Of a stretch of DNA of 64,000 nucleotides, positions 17,739-26,439 are shown piece by piece. Below the pieces are notes generated by a model. That model was given only the letters and a program-made list of their open reading frames with translations. It searched no databases and had not been told where the DNA came from. The stretch is from an uncultured beta proteobacterium (GTDB lineage: Bacteria; Pseudomonadota; Gammaproteobacteria; Burkholderiales; Burkholderiaceae_C). Position 1 is the stretch's first letter. Every line of letters begins with the position of its first letter. The stretch lies in NCBI GenBank assembly GCA_903823025.1, contig CAIJRK010000049.1:29539-93538 (forward strand). Direction: 5' to 3'. A program made the position numbers and the translations under genes.

Positions 17739-18694
17739 TAACGTGCTCCCTTGCGAGACATCTGGTCGGCCGCCACGGCCATAATCACCAAAATTCCGGT
17801 TATCAAAGTTTGGTACACCGAGGCCACGCCCATCAAGGTCAAGCCATTGCGAAACACACCCACAATCACCGCGCCGACGAGTGTGCCCAAAATAATGCCA
17901 CGTCCGCCAAACAGACTGGTACCACCCAAGACAACCGCTGTGATGGCGTCCAGGTTTTCAGTTTGCCCGGCATTCGGGTCGCCTACGCCGGTGCGCGCTA
18001 CGGATAACAAAGCGGCAATACCGTAAAAAAGACCCGCTAATGCGTACACATAAACCAACATGCGGTCCACACGGATGCCGGTCAGCCGTGCTGCTTCAGG
18101 GGCGTTGCCCACGGCATACAGATGGCGCCCAGGTGCGGTGTCGCGCAACACAAACCAGGCCAGGCCATACAGCACAATCATGGTCACGGTGCCAAAACTC
18201 ACCTCGGTACTGCCAATGTTGAACGTGTTGCCCAGCGCCGTCATCTCGGGCGGTAGATTGGGAATGATTTGCGCCTTGGAATAAATCTGCGTGATGGCAA
18301 AGGCGATGTTCAGTGTGCCTAGCGTCACGATGAACGGGGGCAGCTTGAGGCGGGTCACCAGCAAGCCGTTGATAAGGCCAAAGCCGGTCGTCACCGCCAG
18401 ACCGCACAGGATAGCCGCATACGGATCCATGCCGTAATTGACTGCAAATTTGGTCATGACGACGCCGCCCAGCGCCATCACCATACCGCAGGACAGGTCA
18501 ATACCCGCCGTCAAAATAATCAGGGTCTGACCAATCGCCAGAACGCCTACCACCATCACTTGTTGCAAGACGAGGGACAGGTTCTCGGTGGTCAGAAAAC
18601 GATCTGACTGGGCTGTGAAAAAGAGGCAGGTCGTCAGCAAGGCCAGCCAGGGGCCTAACGCCCCCCAAGGTATATGACGTGAAGATGTGTTCAT
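17738..18694 (-). CDS. Sugar ABC transporter permease (RbsC/FrcC-like)
   Basis: Inner-membrane permease of 318 residues with about ten hydrophobic spans. Family signatures include LAIGQTLIILTAGIDLSCG and AVVLGGTSLFGGRG. The start at 18694 (MNTSSRHIPW) is preferred over an upstream in-frame ATG at 18736 because it gives the normal cytoplasmic N-terminus and follows AGGG. It is separated from the binding-protein gene by 237 bases that contain a hairpin. Confidence 0.92.
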   Translation of the reverse strand: MNTSSRHIPWGALGPWLALLTTCLFFTAQSDRFLTTENLSLVLQQVMVVGVLAIGQTLIILTAGIDLSCGMVMALGGVVMTKFAVNYGMDPYAAILCGLAVTTGFGLINGLLVTRLKLPPFIVTLGTLNIAFAITQIYSKAQIIPNLPPEMTALGNTFNIGSTEVSFGTVTMIVLYGLAWFVLRDTAPGRHLYAVGNAPEAARLTGIRVDRMLVYVYALAGLFYGIAALLSVARTGVGDPNAGQTENLDAITAVVLGGTSLFGGRGIILGTLVGAVIVGVFRNGLTLMGVASVYQTLITGILVIMAVAADQMSRKGAR

Positions 18695-18726
18695 GGGTAA
18701 AAACCCTAAAAAGAAAGAATAAAAGT

Positions 18727-18757
18727 GGGTGCGCACAAAATAATGTCATGCGCGCCC
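18727..18757 (-). other. Stem-loop between binding-protein and permease genes
   Basis: GGGTGCGC (18727-18734) can pair with GCGCGCCC (18750-18757) over a 15-base loop, with one G-U pair. On the transcribed minus strand it is followed by a T-rich stretch. It may partly terminate or protect the transcript so that more binding protein than permease is made. The remaining bases between 18758 and 18931 show no gene or clear signal. Confidence 0.4.
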
Positions 18758-18931
18758 GTCAACTCAAAAAACTGCATCAGAAGCACGAAGGGAAGCGGTA
18801 TTTACAAAAGCAACAAACGCCACAAGTTGGCCTGATGGACTCGGCTCGCAAGCCATCGCGACAACGACTTGGATGTCGAATTAAGTCTGCCAAGGCAAAA
18901 GGACGTTTGTCATTTCTTGCTCCCCAAGAGA

Positions 18932-19921
18932 TTACTTCTCGCCCCAGCACAGCGCCATGCCGGTCTTGGTGTCTTGGCTGTCCACGCCATTGATGGCCTT
19001 GGCCGAGATCAGCATCACGCCCGTGTCGGTGTAGCCGCTGGATTTTTTGCCACCCTTGGCGTAGCTCACACCTGCTGCCACACCCAGCGCGGCCATCTTC
19101 AACGGGTACTGTTGCGAGGTGGCGGTGATGATGCCAGAGGCCGTGTCACGAATACCCTGGCAGCCGCCATCCACTGAAACAATGATCACGCCTTTTTCTT
19201 TACCGGCTTTTTTCAGGGCGTTGAACGCGCCAGCTGCAGCGGGTTCATTGATGGTGTAAACCACATTGATACCGGGATTCTTTTGCAGGCAGTTTTCCAT
19301 GGCGGTCTGGCCTTTGGCTTGGTCACCAAAGCTGTCTGCCATGCAGACGATTGATGCGTTGGTGGAAAGTTCGTTGGATGTTGCATCCGCAGCAACCAGG
19401 CCAAAACCCTTCATGAAGCCGTTATGACGCTGGGCACCAACCGGGTGACCGGGCAATAAATCAAGCATCGCAATTTTGGCGGGTTTACCCGCCAACGAGG
19501 CTTTGGCATATTGGCCGATCAACACGCCAGCCTTGTAGTTATCGGTGGCGAAAAGAGCATCAGCACCCAAAAACGGACTATCCAGCGCAATCACCTGCAC
19601 GCCCTTAGCCTGCAATTTTTTCACGGTGGGCGCAATGGCATCGCCGCTGGCCGTGATCAAAATTGTCTTGGCGCCAGCAGCAGCCATGTTTTCCAGGGCC
19701 GTAATCTGACCCGCCGTGTCGCCGTCTGACTTGCCGGCGGCGGTGAGTAGCTTGGCGCCAAGCTTTTTGGCTTCGGCTTCAGCGCCTTCCTTCATCTTGA
19801 CGAAGAAGGCATTGGTTTCAGTTTTGGTGATCAGACCAATGACAGGCTCGCCAGCGGCGAAGACGCTGGAAGTGGCAAGGGCCAAGGTGCTCAACAGCAA
19901 AGAAGCAGCAGTTTTTTTCAT
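18932..19921 (-). CDS. Periplasmic sugar-binding protein (RbsB/FrcB-like)
   Basis: Binding protein of 329 residues with a Sec signal peptide (KKTAASLLLSTLALATSSVF, cleaved after about residue 22). The type I sugar-binding fold is evident (EPVIGLITKTETNAFFVKM; IVSVDGGCQGI). The ATG at 19921 follows GAGGAG; an upstream in-frame start at 19936 lacks one. It is the first gene of the operon, opposite a PfkB sugar kinase. Gene order binding protein, permease, single-domain ATPase, with a nearby kinase, resembles fructose importers of rhizobia; ribose, allose or another ketose remain possible. Confidence 0.92.
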   Translation of the reverse strand: MKKTAASLLLSTLALATSSVFAAGEPVIGLITKTETNAFFVKMKEGAEAEAKKLGAKLLTAAGKSDGDTAGQITALENMAAAGAKTILITASGDAIAPTVKKLQAKGVQVIALDSPFLGADALFATDNYKAGVLIGQYAKASLAGKPAKIAMLDLLPGHPVGAQRHNGFMKGFGLVAADATSNELSTNASIVCMADSFGDQAKGQTAMENCLQKNPGINVVYTINEPAAAGAFNALKKAGKEKGVIIVSVDGGCQGIRDTASGIITATSQQYPLKMAALGVAAGVSYAKGGKKSSGYTDTGVMLISAKAINGVDSQDTKTGMALCWGEK

Positions 19922-19991
19922 GAAGAGTCTCCTCAATTTTAGGAATTCAGATTTGCATAAGGGTTTAGTCAGACCCCACGGGTATTGACGC

Positions 19992-20020
19992 TTTACGTTG
20001 AAGCGCGGCTAGACTATATT
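19992..20020 (+). promoter_or_regulatory. Candidate promoter of the PfkB kinase gene
   Basis: TTTACG (19992-19997) and TATATT (20015-20020) are separated by 17 bases. A transcript would begin near 20027, just before a dyad at 20033-20053. A divergent candidate for the transport operon uses TTGATT (minus strand, 20037-20042) and TATAGT (20013-20018) with an 18-base spacer, so the two promoters overlap. Confidence 0.5.
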
Positions 20021-20032
20021 CGGACTTTGATT

Positions 20033-20053
20033 ACTAAATCAAGTTACTTTAGT
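20033..20053. promoter_or_regulatory. Dyad operator candidate between the divergent sugar genes
   Basis: ACTAAA and TTTAGT form a perfect inverted repeat with a nine-base centre. It covers the -35 of the minus-strand transporter promoter and lies just downstream of the kinase promoter, a position from which one repressor could silence both. The local ROK protein is the obvious candidate binder. Confidence 0.5.
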
Positions 20054-20054
20054 T

Positions 20055-21092
20055 ATGGAAAACCCTCGAATGGCACAAAAAAACATGAAATCACTTCAAG
20101 TTGCAACAGCAGGAGAAGCACTGATTGATTTGATTCGGAATGAAGACGGTCGGTTTGAACCTTGTATTGGCGGTGCGGTTTACAACCTGACACGAGCGCT
20201 GGCGCGCCAAGGCGTTGAAACGCTTTACTTAAACCCCTTGTCAAGGGACCGCTTTGGTCGCGAACTTGCTGCGGCGCTGCAAGATGACGGCGTGCATCTG
20301 GCCATGCCGACCCCCGTGCAACAGGTGACCTCTCTTGCGGTTGTCAGCGTTGGTCCACAAGGTCACCCGGACTATGCGTTTTACAGAGAAGGGGTCGCTG
20401 ATCGCGCCATCACGGCAGCACAGATGACTGACGCCTGCGCCCAGTCCACAAGCCTTTCCCTGGTTTGCACGGGTGCCCTGGCCTTGTCCCCCGACGATGC
20501 GGATTTGTATCTGCCCTGGCTTGCCAGTCAACGCAAGGCAGGGCGAACTATCGTGATCGATGCCAACTTGCGCCCCTCCGTCATGCCTGACTTAGCGCTT
20601 TATCGCCGCCATGTCATGCTTGCTTTGCAATATGCAGACGTCATCAAAGTCAGCGACGAAGACCTCGAATATTTGGACTTGCCCGGTGCCAACGCCACTC
20701 AGAGGGCCGTCCATTTGCTAGGTAAAAGTCGCGCAAATTTGGTGGCACTCACCCGTGGAGGCGCGGGCGCCAGCTTACTGACACGTGACGGTCAAATTTT
20801 TCACGCGCAGGAAACCGAACGCGTGAACGTCTTGGACACTGTCGGAGCAGGTGATTGCTTTTTGGCAGGATTGGTGACGACGCTGCTGGAAAATAATTTG
20901 GGCGGCAGTTGGGGCGCGGCTTCTGTCCCTGAGGCACAGGCAAAAAATCTTTTGAGCCATGCCATTGCGAGTGCCAGTTTGTGTGTCATGCGCCGAGGCT
21001 GTGTGCCACCTAGTCGGCAAGAGGTGAAAGCCCGAATACAAATGTCACCTTGTCAATTTAGCGTTGCCCAAGCGTCAAGTCCTGCTTGTTGA
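20055..21092 (+). CDS. PfkB-family sugar kinase (fructokinase-like)
   Basis: Ribokinase/PfkB-type kinase of up to 345 residues that phosphorylates a sugar with ATP. The N-terminal glycine motif (GGAVYNLTRALARQG), FYREGVADRAI and the C-terminal anion-hole/catalytic motif DTVGAGDCF are all present; the last aspartate is the general base. The start is uncertain: ATGs at 20055, 20070 and 20085 are in frame and none has a strong ribosome-binding site; the first codons before VATAGEALIDLI are atypical, so 20085 is plausible. Divergent from the sugar importer, it probably acts on the imported sugar. FrcK-like fructokinase is the best guess. Confidence 0.88.
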   Translation: MENPRMAQKNMKSLQVATAGEALIDLIRNEDGRFEPCIGGAVYNLTRALARQGVETLYLNPLSRDRFGRELAAALQDDGVHLAMPTPVQQVTSLAVVSVGPQGHPDYAFYREGVADRAITAAQMTDACAQSTSLSLVCTGALALSPDDADLYLPWLASQRKAGRTIVIDANLRPSVMPDLALYRRHVMLALQYADVIKVSDEDLEYLDLPGANATQRAVHLLGKSRANLVALTRGGAGASLLTRDGQIFHAQETERVNVLDTVGAGDCFLAGLVTTLLENNLGGSWGAASVPEAQAKNLLSHAIASASLCVMRRGCVPPSRQEVKARIQMSPCQFSVAQASSPAC

Positions 21093-21363
21093 TAGGCCAG
21101 GGCTGTCACATCCGATGAGTTCACCTGGCAAGGCGATAATTCGACACCCTGATCTGCCAGTTTTTTCGGCGTTGCCCTGCATTTTTTTGCCTCAAGCAGC
21201 CGTTAATTTAACTGTTTGTCGCATTCTGCAAATCTCTCTATTAACGGGGCTATTTGCTCTTTTCAGTTCTGCTGGCTGAATGGGTTTTGAAGCGTTTGAC
21301 AATGCCAAAATATCTGCCTTGGTGCAGACTGAAGGCCTTGAAAACTTAAACGGAACCCCCTTA

Positions 21364-21666
21364 ATGGCTGATCTTCATATCTTGCGCGCACACAAACTAG
21401 GTTTGACTGCGGCCCGAAAAATTGCCCATCAATGGGTTGAGCAAGCTGAACAACAGTTTGGTTTGATTTGTACCTACCAAACAGGTGAGGCCGCAGATGA
21501 GGTGATGTTCAAACGCGCAGGCGTTCAGGGCTGTTTGTCAGTCACACAGGATAAATTTGAACTCAACGCGAAACTCGGGTTTTTGTTGAGTGCCTTCCAT
21601 GCAAAGATTGAGTCTGAAGTAACTCAGAATCTCGATAAATTACTCAATCCTGACTCAGGCACCTAA
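21364..21666 (+). CDS. Polyhydroxyalkanoic acid system (PHA granule) family protein
   Basis: A 100-residue protein of the PHA_gran_rgn family: MADLHILRAHKLGLTAARK, then FKRAGVQGCLSVTQDKFEL and LGFLLSAFHAKIESEV. Members are found with polyester-granule genes in betaproteobacteria; the exact role is not settled. An in-frame start at 21280 would add 28 residues outside the family; the start at 21364 fits the family N-terminus. It stands near the phasin and PhaD-like genes. The 270 bases before it, from 21093, show no other gene. Confidence 0.78.
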   Translation: MADLHILRAHKLGLTAARKIAHQWVEQAEQQFGLICTYQTGEAADEVMFKRAGVQGCLSVTQDKFELNAKLGFLLSAFHAKIESEVTQNLDKLLNPDSGT

Positions 21667-21673
21667 TCTTTTG

Positions 21674-22447
21674 TCAGTCTTCCAACTCGACTTTGGCCAT
21701 TTCTACATCCAGTCGTTCCATGGCATCCATAGGCTTGGCTGCAGCGGCTTGCTGGTAAAGTTTCGTGGCCTCTTTGATCATCTTTTCACCATCAAGCATG
21801 ACCATGGCATTGGCATATTCGATCATGCCAATGGCGGATTGAAAGTTGAGTTTCAAGGCCTCCTGAAGCAGCGCCAGACCGGTGTCTTTCTTGGCGCCAT
21901 AAGTCATGCTGCCAATCAGCAACCCCACTTTATCGATGACCTCGGCGTGAAAAGCGCCTAGCGCGATGTGTGCATCGGCATGTTTGGGCTGGAGTTTGAT
22001 CACATTCTCAAGCGATTCCTTAACCTTGGTACCCAACCCTTGCGCCAAAGCTTTGGCGACGCTGATGCCCTGGCTGTAGCGGCTCAAGGCATAGGCGTGC
22101 CAGTAGTAGGCGTTGATATTGAGCGGGTACGCCAAAGCTTGCGCTTCAGCGCGTTGGGCAACTTCGAGGTAAAGGGCCAGGCGCGCTTGCTCTTTTTTCT
22201 CAAGGTAAGTGGCGTAAACACAGGCGGATTTGTTAGCCACGGTAAGCCCATCACCGCCCACTTTAAGGCCCAAGTCCATGGCTTTCTGGAACTCGCCGCT
22301 GTGAAACAGTGCCCATGCCTGAAGCACTTCGGGTTTGTCGGGCAATGGCTCGGCGTCTCCCGCATGAAGTCGGCCCCAGTTGGCTTTGACGCTGGTGGCA
22401 TCAAACGTATATTCACCCGGATAGGGGAAGGCAGTCCAGTTATTCAT
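21674..22447 (-). CDS. TPR-like hypothetical protein
   Basis: A 257-residue, probably cytoplasmic, all-helical protein. Tetratricopeptide-like helices are evident, for example ALFHSGEFQKAMDLGLKVGG and VIKLQPKHADAHIALGAFHA. No signal peptide or catalytic motif is visible. It lies between the PHA-granule family gene (convergent, eight bases apart) and the PhaD-like regulator. Homologues I recall in Comamonadaceae are unnamed. A structural or scaffolding role is likely for the fold but unproven. Confidence 0.75.
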   Translation of the reverse strand: MNNWTAFPYPGEYTFDATSVKANWGRLHAGDAEPLPDKPEVLQAWALFHSGEFQKAMDLGLKVGGDGLTVANKSACVYATYLEKKEQARLALYLEVAQRAEAQALAYPLNINAYYWHAYALSRYSQGISVAKALAQGLGTKVKESLENVIKLQPKHADAHIALGAFHAEVIDKVGLLIGSMTYGAKKDTGLALLQEALKLNFQSAIGMIEYANAMVMLDGEKMIKEATKLYQQAAAAKPMDAMERLDVEMAKVELED

Positions 22448-22490
22448 CTTGTCTCCTTGGGCATATCTTTTTACTTATCGTCATAAATTT

Positions 22491-23153
22491 TTATTTATTG
22501 TCATTATCGTTGGCGTCCGCTAATTTTAGTAAGTGCAGACGTTGATTCAACTCAAGGTAAGGCATCAGTAAATTCAGTATTTGTTGTGCGCCCCGTCGCA
22601 TGGCTGCTTGCGCATTTTCAGGTTCAAGCGCGTGGCGTGGGTCGCGTACATATTCAAAACTTAGCCAAAAGGTCAGCAACACCACCATGCTGGTCGCTGT
22701 TGACTCGACATCACACGCCTCAATGTGCATGGCACCCGTGCGGCTCATACCCTCCAACAAGGCTTTAACGGCGCGAGTTTTGTTTTTCAGAACCGACTGG
22801 AAATGTGTCTCTAGTCGCCTGTTTTTGCTGAGTAGGTCATTCAAATCGCGGTAAAAAAATCGGTACTGCCAGATGAGTTCAAACAAGGTATGCATGAAAA
22901 ACCAGGCATCCTCCACATCGCGCACGTCGTCACTGACGTTGAGTAGCTCATTCAACGCTTGCTCGTAGCGGTCAAGCAGCGTGTTGATTAGCTCATCTTT
23001 GGCGGGGTAATGGTAGTAAAGATTGCCAGGACTGATGCCCAGTTCAGCAGAAATCAGGGTGGTCGATACGTTGGGTTCGCCAAAACGGTTAAACAAGGCC
23101 AGCGTGACTTCCAGAATTCGCTCGGCAGTACGCCGGGGCGCTTTTTTTACCAT
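22491..23153 (-). CDS. TetR-family regulator, PhaD-like
   Basis: A 220-residue regulator whose DNA-binding domain (residues 9-55) reads ERILEVTLALFNRFGEPNV then ELGISPGNLYYHYPAKDEL, strongly reminiscent of Pseudomonas PhaD. PhaD controls phasin genes in response to a fatty-acid-CoA-like ligand. Here it is adjacent to a PhaI/PhaF-type phasin gene on the same strand, which supports the assignment. The C-terminal helical domain would hold the ligand. Confidence 0.85.
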   Translation of the reverse strand: MVKKAPRRTAERILEVTLALFNRFGEPNVSTTLISAELGISPGNLYYHYPAKDELINTLLDRYEQALNELLNVSDDVRDVEDAWFFMHTLFELIWQYRFFYRDLNDLLSKNRRLETHFQSVLKNKTRAVKALLEGMSRTGAMHIEACDVESTATSMVVLLTFWLSFEYVRDPRHALEPENAQAAMRRGAQQILNLLMPYLELNQRLHLLKLADANDNDNK

Positions 23154-23242
23154 GTAGGCCTTTCCTTATATGCCGCTAAATGCACGATGCGACCCTGTCA
23201 ATCTTGATCTCTTCCAATTAGTGTAGAGCCGATAGAGGCTGT

Positions 23243-23265
23243 CACTTGTTGCGATGCAACAAGTG
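23243..23265 (-). terminator. Strong hairpin downstream of the phasin gene
   Basis: CACTTGTTGC and GCAACAAGTG form a perfect ten-base-pair stem with a three-base loop, 30 bases after the phasin stop. The T-rich stretch on the minus strand precedes rather than follows the stem, so it is not a textbook intrinsic terminator; it may end or stabilise the transcript. Confidence 0.45.
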
Positions 23266-23294
23266 CGCGATTGAAAAAAAACAAAATAAATTCG

Positions 23295-23771
23295 TCAAAG
23301 CTTTGTTTTTGGCACGCGTTTAAGCGATGGTTTGGCTGCTGATTTAGACGTGATGCGCTGAGCTGATAATTTTTCGACCTGCTGCGTCAGTGCATCAAGG
23401 CGAGCCATCAACACCTCCAGGGTTTGACCCGAGGGCACGCCTTGTTTATCCAGTACCTTGATCACGCGGTCTTCAAAAACAGTTTCCAACTTATCCCACT
23501 GACCCGTGGCTTTGGAGGAGAGGTCAGCCGCCAGATGGGTTATTTTTTGGCCGACCTGCGTGATTTTTTCTTCCGCCCCGGACTTTGTCTTGTGTTGAAA
23601 GTTGATGCCCTCTTTCACCAGCGCATCAAAAGCCTTGGAGCCTTCGGCCTGTGCCTGGTTAAAAGCGCCTAACCCGGCCTGCCATATTTGCTCGGCGGCA
23701 TCCTGAACCGACTTTGTCAAAGGCATTTCTGCTCTCTTGGATGAACTCGTTTTTTGTAACTTTTTGACCAT
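23295..23771 (-). CDS. Polyhydroxyalkanoate granule-associated phasin (PhaI/PhaF type)
   Basis: A 158-residue phasin that would coat polyester granules in the cytoplasm. The amphipathic central helix region (AAEQIWQAGLGAFNQAQAEG, KAFDALVKEGINFQ) and a late leucine-rich segment (LEVLMARLDALTQQVEKLSA) match the family. The tail is lysine-rich (KRVPKTKL) but lacks the long AKP histone-like repeats of PhaF, so it is closer to PhaI. A perfect ten-base-pair hairpin lies just downstream at 23243-23265. Confidence 0.85.
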   Translation of the reverse strand: MVKKLQKTSSSKRAEMPLTKSVQDAAEQIWQAGLGAFNQAQAEGSKAFDALVKEGINFQHKTKSGAEEKITQVGQKITHLAADLSSKATGQWDKLETVFEDRVIKVLDKQGVPSGQTLEVLMARLDALTQQVEKLSAQRITSKSAAKPSLKRVPKTKL

Positions 23772-23993
23772 TTAAAACTCCAGATAATTGGCAATCTACC
23801 CTTGCTGTGCACTGTAAAGGCCGCTTGAATAACCGTGTAGGCAGAGCTTCCTAATTTGGGGTGACTGTGTCACTTTGCCAGGTTACTTTTTGTAGGTGCT
23901 TTTCAGTGCTTATTCACGAAATAACAGTGGCTGTGGCATTATCAAAGACGCTCTTTTTTCAAACTGTTCAACCTTTTTAACTGGATTTAACCC

Positions 23994-24470
23994 ATGTTTT
24001 ATGCCGCTCTCAAAACCGTTCACCTACTCGCCATCATGGTCTGGATTGGGGGGATGGTGTTTGTCGAGTTCTTCTTGCGGCCCGCTGCCAGCCAACTGGA
24101 GGCACCTCAACGCTTGCGTTTGATGCGCGATGTGCTGGGTCGTTTCTTGAATGCAGCGCTGGGGGTGGCCGGGTTGGCCGTGGCCAGCGGGGTGTGGATG
24201 ATTGGTCGCGTTGCCAAGCAAACGGTGCAGGCTGATGTCAAGTTCAACATGCCGGTGGAGTGGATGGTGATGTCCTTGCTTGGTATCGTGATGGTGGCTA
24301 TTTTGGGTCATATTCGTTTTGCCCTGTATAAACGCCTCTCCCTTGCCGTGACGGCGGCTGCCTGGCCTGTGGCGGGTGCTGCGTTAGCGAGTATTCGTAC
24401 CTGGGTGCTGGTCAATCTGGTGATTGGCGTCGTCATTGTGGTAGTGACCGTGTTGGGTGCTTTGAGCTGA
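23994..24470 (+). CDS. CopD-like integral membrane protein
   Basis: A 158-residue protein with four hydrophobic helices. The first helix carries KTVHLLAIMVWIGGMVFVEF, with the conserved histidine and tryptophan seen in CopD and related small membrane proteins. The family has been linked to copper uptake or heme handling, but short stand-alone members are mostly uncharacterised. It is followed after ten bases by an MFS transporter gene. Confidence 0.75.
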   Translation: MFYAALKTVHLLAIMVWIGGMVFVEFFLRPAASQLEAPQRLRLMRDVLGRFLNAALGVAGLAVASGVWMIGRVAKQTVQADVKFNMPVEWMVMSLLGIVMVAILGHIRFALYKRLSLAVTAAAWPVAGAALASIRTWVLVNLVIGVVIVVVTVLGALS

Positions 24471-24480
24471 TAGAGCCGTC

Positions 24481-25719
24481 ATGAATCCGTATGCAAAAAC
24501 TCTCTGGCGCGGTCCGCGCTGGGCGTTGGCTGTTTTGCTGGCGGTGCTGGGCATGTTGGGGCCTTTCTCTATTGACACCTACATTCCCGCTTTTTCAGGA
24601 ATTGCGACCTCACTGGGGGCGACCCCCGTAGAAATGCAGCAAACCTTGTCGGCTTACTTGTTCGGGTTTGCCTTCATGAGTCTTTTTCATGGGGCGTTGT
24701 CAGACAGCCTGGGTCGGCGGCCTGTGGTGTTGTGGGGACTGGCAGCGTTTACCGTGGCTTCGATTGGCTGTGCGTTGTCACAAACCATCGGTCAGCTGGT
24801 GTTTTTTCGGGCCATGCAGGGCTTGTCAACGGGGGCGGGCATTGTGGTGGCACGCGCGGTGGTGCGCGATATGTTTGACCCGACCCAGGCGCAAAAGGTG
24901 ATGAGTCAGATCACAATTTATTTTGGGGTCGCCCCGGCCATCGCGCCTTTGGTGGGCGGCTGGTTGTTTGTGTCCTTCAATTGGCACAGCGTTTTTTGGT
25001 TTTTGACGGCAGTTGGCATCATTTTGTGGACAGTTAATTACAAATTTCTGCCAGAAACCTTGCCTGTAACGCAGCGCCAATCGTTGAAAGTCAGCAACTT
25101 GATGCAAGGTTATTTGCAATTGGGGCGGGATCCCCGATTTTTGTTGCTGGCCCTGGCCAGTGGCTTGCCGTTTAACGGTATGTTCTTGTACATCTTGTCA
25201 GCGCCAGCTTTTTTGGGTGAGCATTTGGGCCTGGCACCCACGCAATTTTTCTGGTTTTTTATTCTCACGATTAGCGGCATCATGAGTGGGGCGTGGGCCA
25301 GTGGTCGCATGGCTGGCAAGTTAGCGCCTAAACAGCAAATCAAATATGGGTTTTTGATCATGCTGCTAATTGCGCTGCTTAATCTGGCAGCCAATGCGCT
25401 ATTCAAAGCCGATGTGCGCTGGTCGCTTTTTCCGATTGCCATCTTTGCCTTTGGCTGGGCCATGATGATGCCGGTGGTGACGCTGCTGGTGCTTGATCTT
25501 CACCCGGATCGGCGGGGCATGGCGTCTTCGTTGCAGGCGTTTGTGGGCGCGTCGGCCAATGGCTTGGTGGCTGGTGTGGTCGCGCCACTGGTGATGCATT
25601 CAACCGTGAGTCTGGCCGCTGCGTCGCTGGGCATGATGGGCATCGGTTTGATGGCCTGGATACTGCTGCATCACCGCTGGCCGGACATTGGTCGAGTGGT
25701 GGCACACCCGGCAACTTGA
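24481..25719 (+). CDS. Bcr/CflA-type major facilitator drug exporter
   Basis: A 412-residue, 12-helix transporter. The first helices (LGPFSIDTYIPAFSGIATSL) and the loop motif GALSDSLGRRPVV identify the Bcr/CflA drug:H+ antiporter group, which exports bicyclomycin, sulfonamides or other small compounds. The antiporter motif in helix 5 (YFGVAPAIAPLVGGWLF) is conserved. It may be co-transcribed with the CopD-like gene ten bases upstream. Confidence 0.9.
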   Translation: MNPYAKTLWRGPRWALAVLLAVLGMLGPFSIDTYIPAFSGIATSLGATPVEMQQTLSAYLFGFAFMSLFHGALSDSLGRRPVVLWGLAAFTVASIGCALSQTIGQLVFFRAMQGLSTGAGIVVARAVVRDMFDPTQAQKVMSQITIYFGVAPAIAPLVGGWLFVSFNWHSVFWFLTAVGIILWTVNYKFLPETLPVTQRQSLKVSNLMQGYLQLGRDPRFLLLALASGLPFNGMFLYILSAPAFLGEHLGLAPTQFFWFFILTISGIMSGAWASGRMAGKLAPKQQIKYGFLIMLLIALLNLAANALFKADVRWSLFPIAIFAFGWAMMMPVVTLLVLDLHPDRRGMASSLQAFVGASANGLVAGVVAPLVMHSTVSLAAASLGMMGIGLMAWILLHHRWPDIGRVVAHPAT

Positions 25720-25743
25720 AGGTGTCGCGTGCCGTTGACTGGA

Positions 25744-26439
25744 TTATTGCGGTTGGGGCGGCGTTTGCAACACGAGGTCGATGCGCCGTTGAAGGCGTGT
25801 TCTGGCTGCTGGGTCATCCGCTTGGTTGGCGCGTTGAAGTTGTACGCCTAACCAGGCCAACAGCGGTCGGCGCCAGCCTTGGTCTGATGCCGTTTCGATG
25901 GCCATGTCGATGTCAGACGGCGTCAAACGACCGGTTTGCAGCCATACGCCAGCGGCGATCAGGCGTGCCAGTGGGTCTTTGAGGGTATTCAATGCGCTGC
26001 GTTCGTTGGCCGTGCCGTCGGGCGCAGGCATCAGGGCCAGCGCCCGATAGTGTTCGGGTAGCAAAGCGGTGTCTTGCCCCATCCGGCGTCCGGTTAAAAA
26101 GGCAGCATAGGCCCGCTCACTGGCCGAGGCATCCTGGGCTAGCGGCTGGTAGCTGCTGCACTGGTCAAACTCAAGGCTGGCGACGCGGGTAGCGCAGCGT
26201 GTCAATTCGGCGCGCGCCAGCACATCCGCGCGGCCTGTGCGGGCAATTTCACGTCGGGCATGGTTCAGCTCAAGCTCGGCTATGGATGTGTCGCCGCGCA
26301 GGTAGGCCGATGAAAAACTATTGAGGGCGGCAAAAGCGTTGGACTGCCAGTCGGGCGGTGGCGGGTTGCCCGCGCAGGCGACCAGCAGTAGCGTGGCACC
26401 CACGACCGTTGTTAGTTGAGTTAGTAAACGTAGGGTCAT
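25744..26439 (-). CDS. Hypothetical lipoprotein following MlaD-like protein
   Basis: A 231-residue protein with a lipoprotein signal peptide ending in the lipobox VACAG (cysteine at about residue 22). The rest is helical, with several LxxLxxA repeats, and no known domain. Its ATG overlaps the MlaD-like stop by four bases, so it is translationally coupled and is probably an envelope partner of that MCE protein. An upstream in-frame start at 26475 would hide the signal peptide. Confidence 0.75.
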   Translation of the reverse strand: MTLRLLTQLTTVVGATLLLVACAGNPPPPDWQSNAFAALNSFSSAYLRGDTSIAELELNHARREIARTGRADVLARAELTRCATRVASLEFDQCSSYQPLAQDASASERAYAAFLTGRRMGQDTALLPEHYRALALMPAPDGTANERSALNTLKDPLARLIAAGVWLQTGRLTPSDIDMAIETASDQGWRRPLLAWLGVQLQRANQADDPAARTRLQRRIDLVLQTPPQPQ

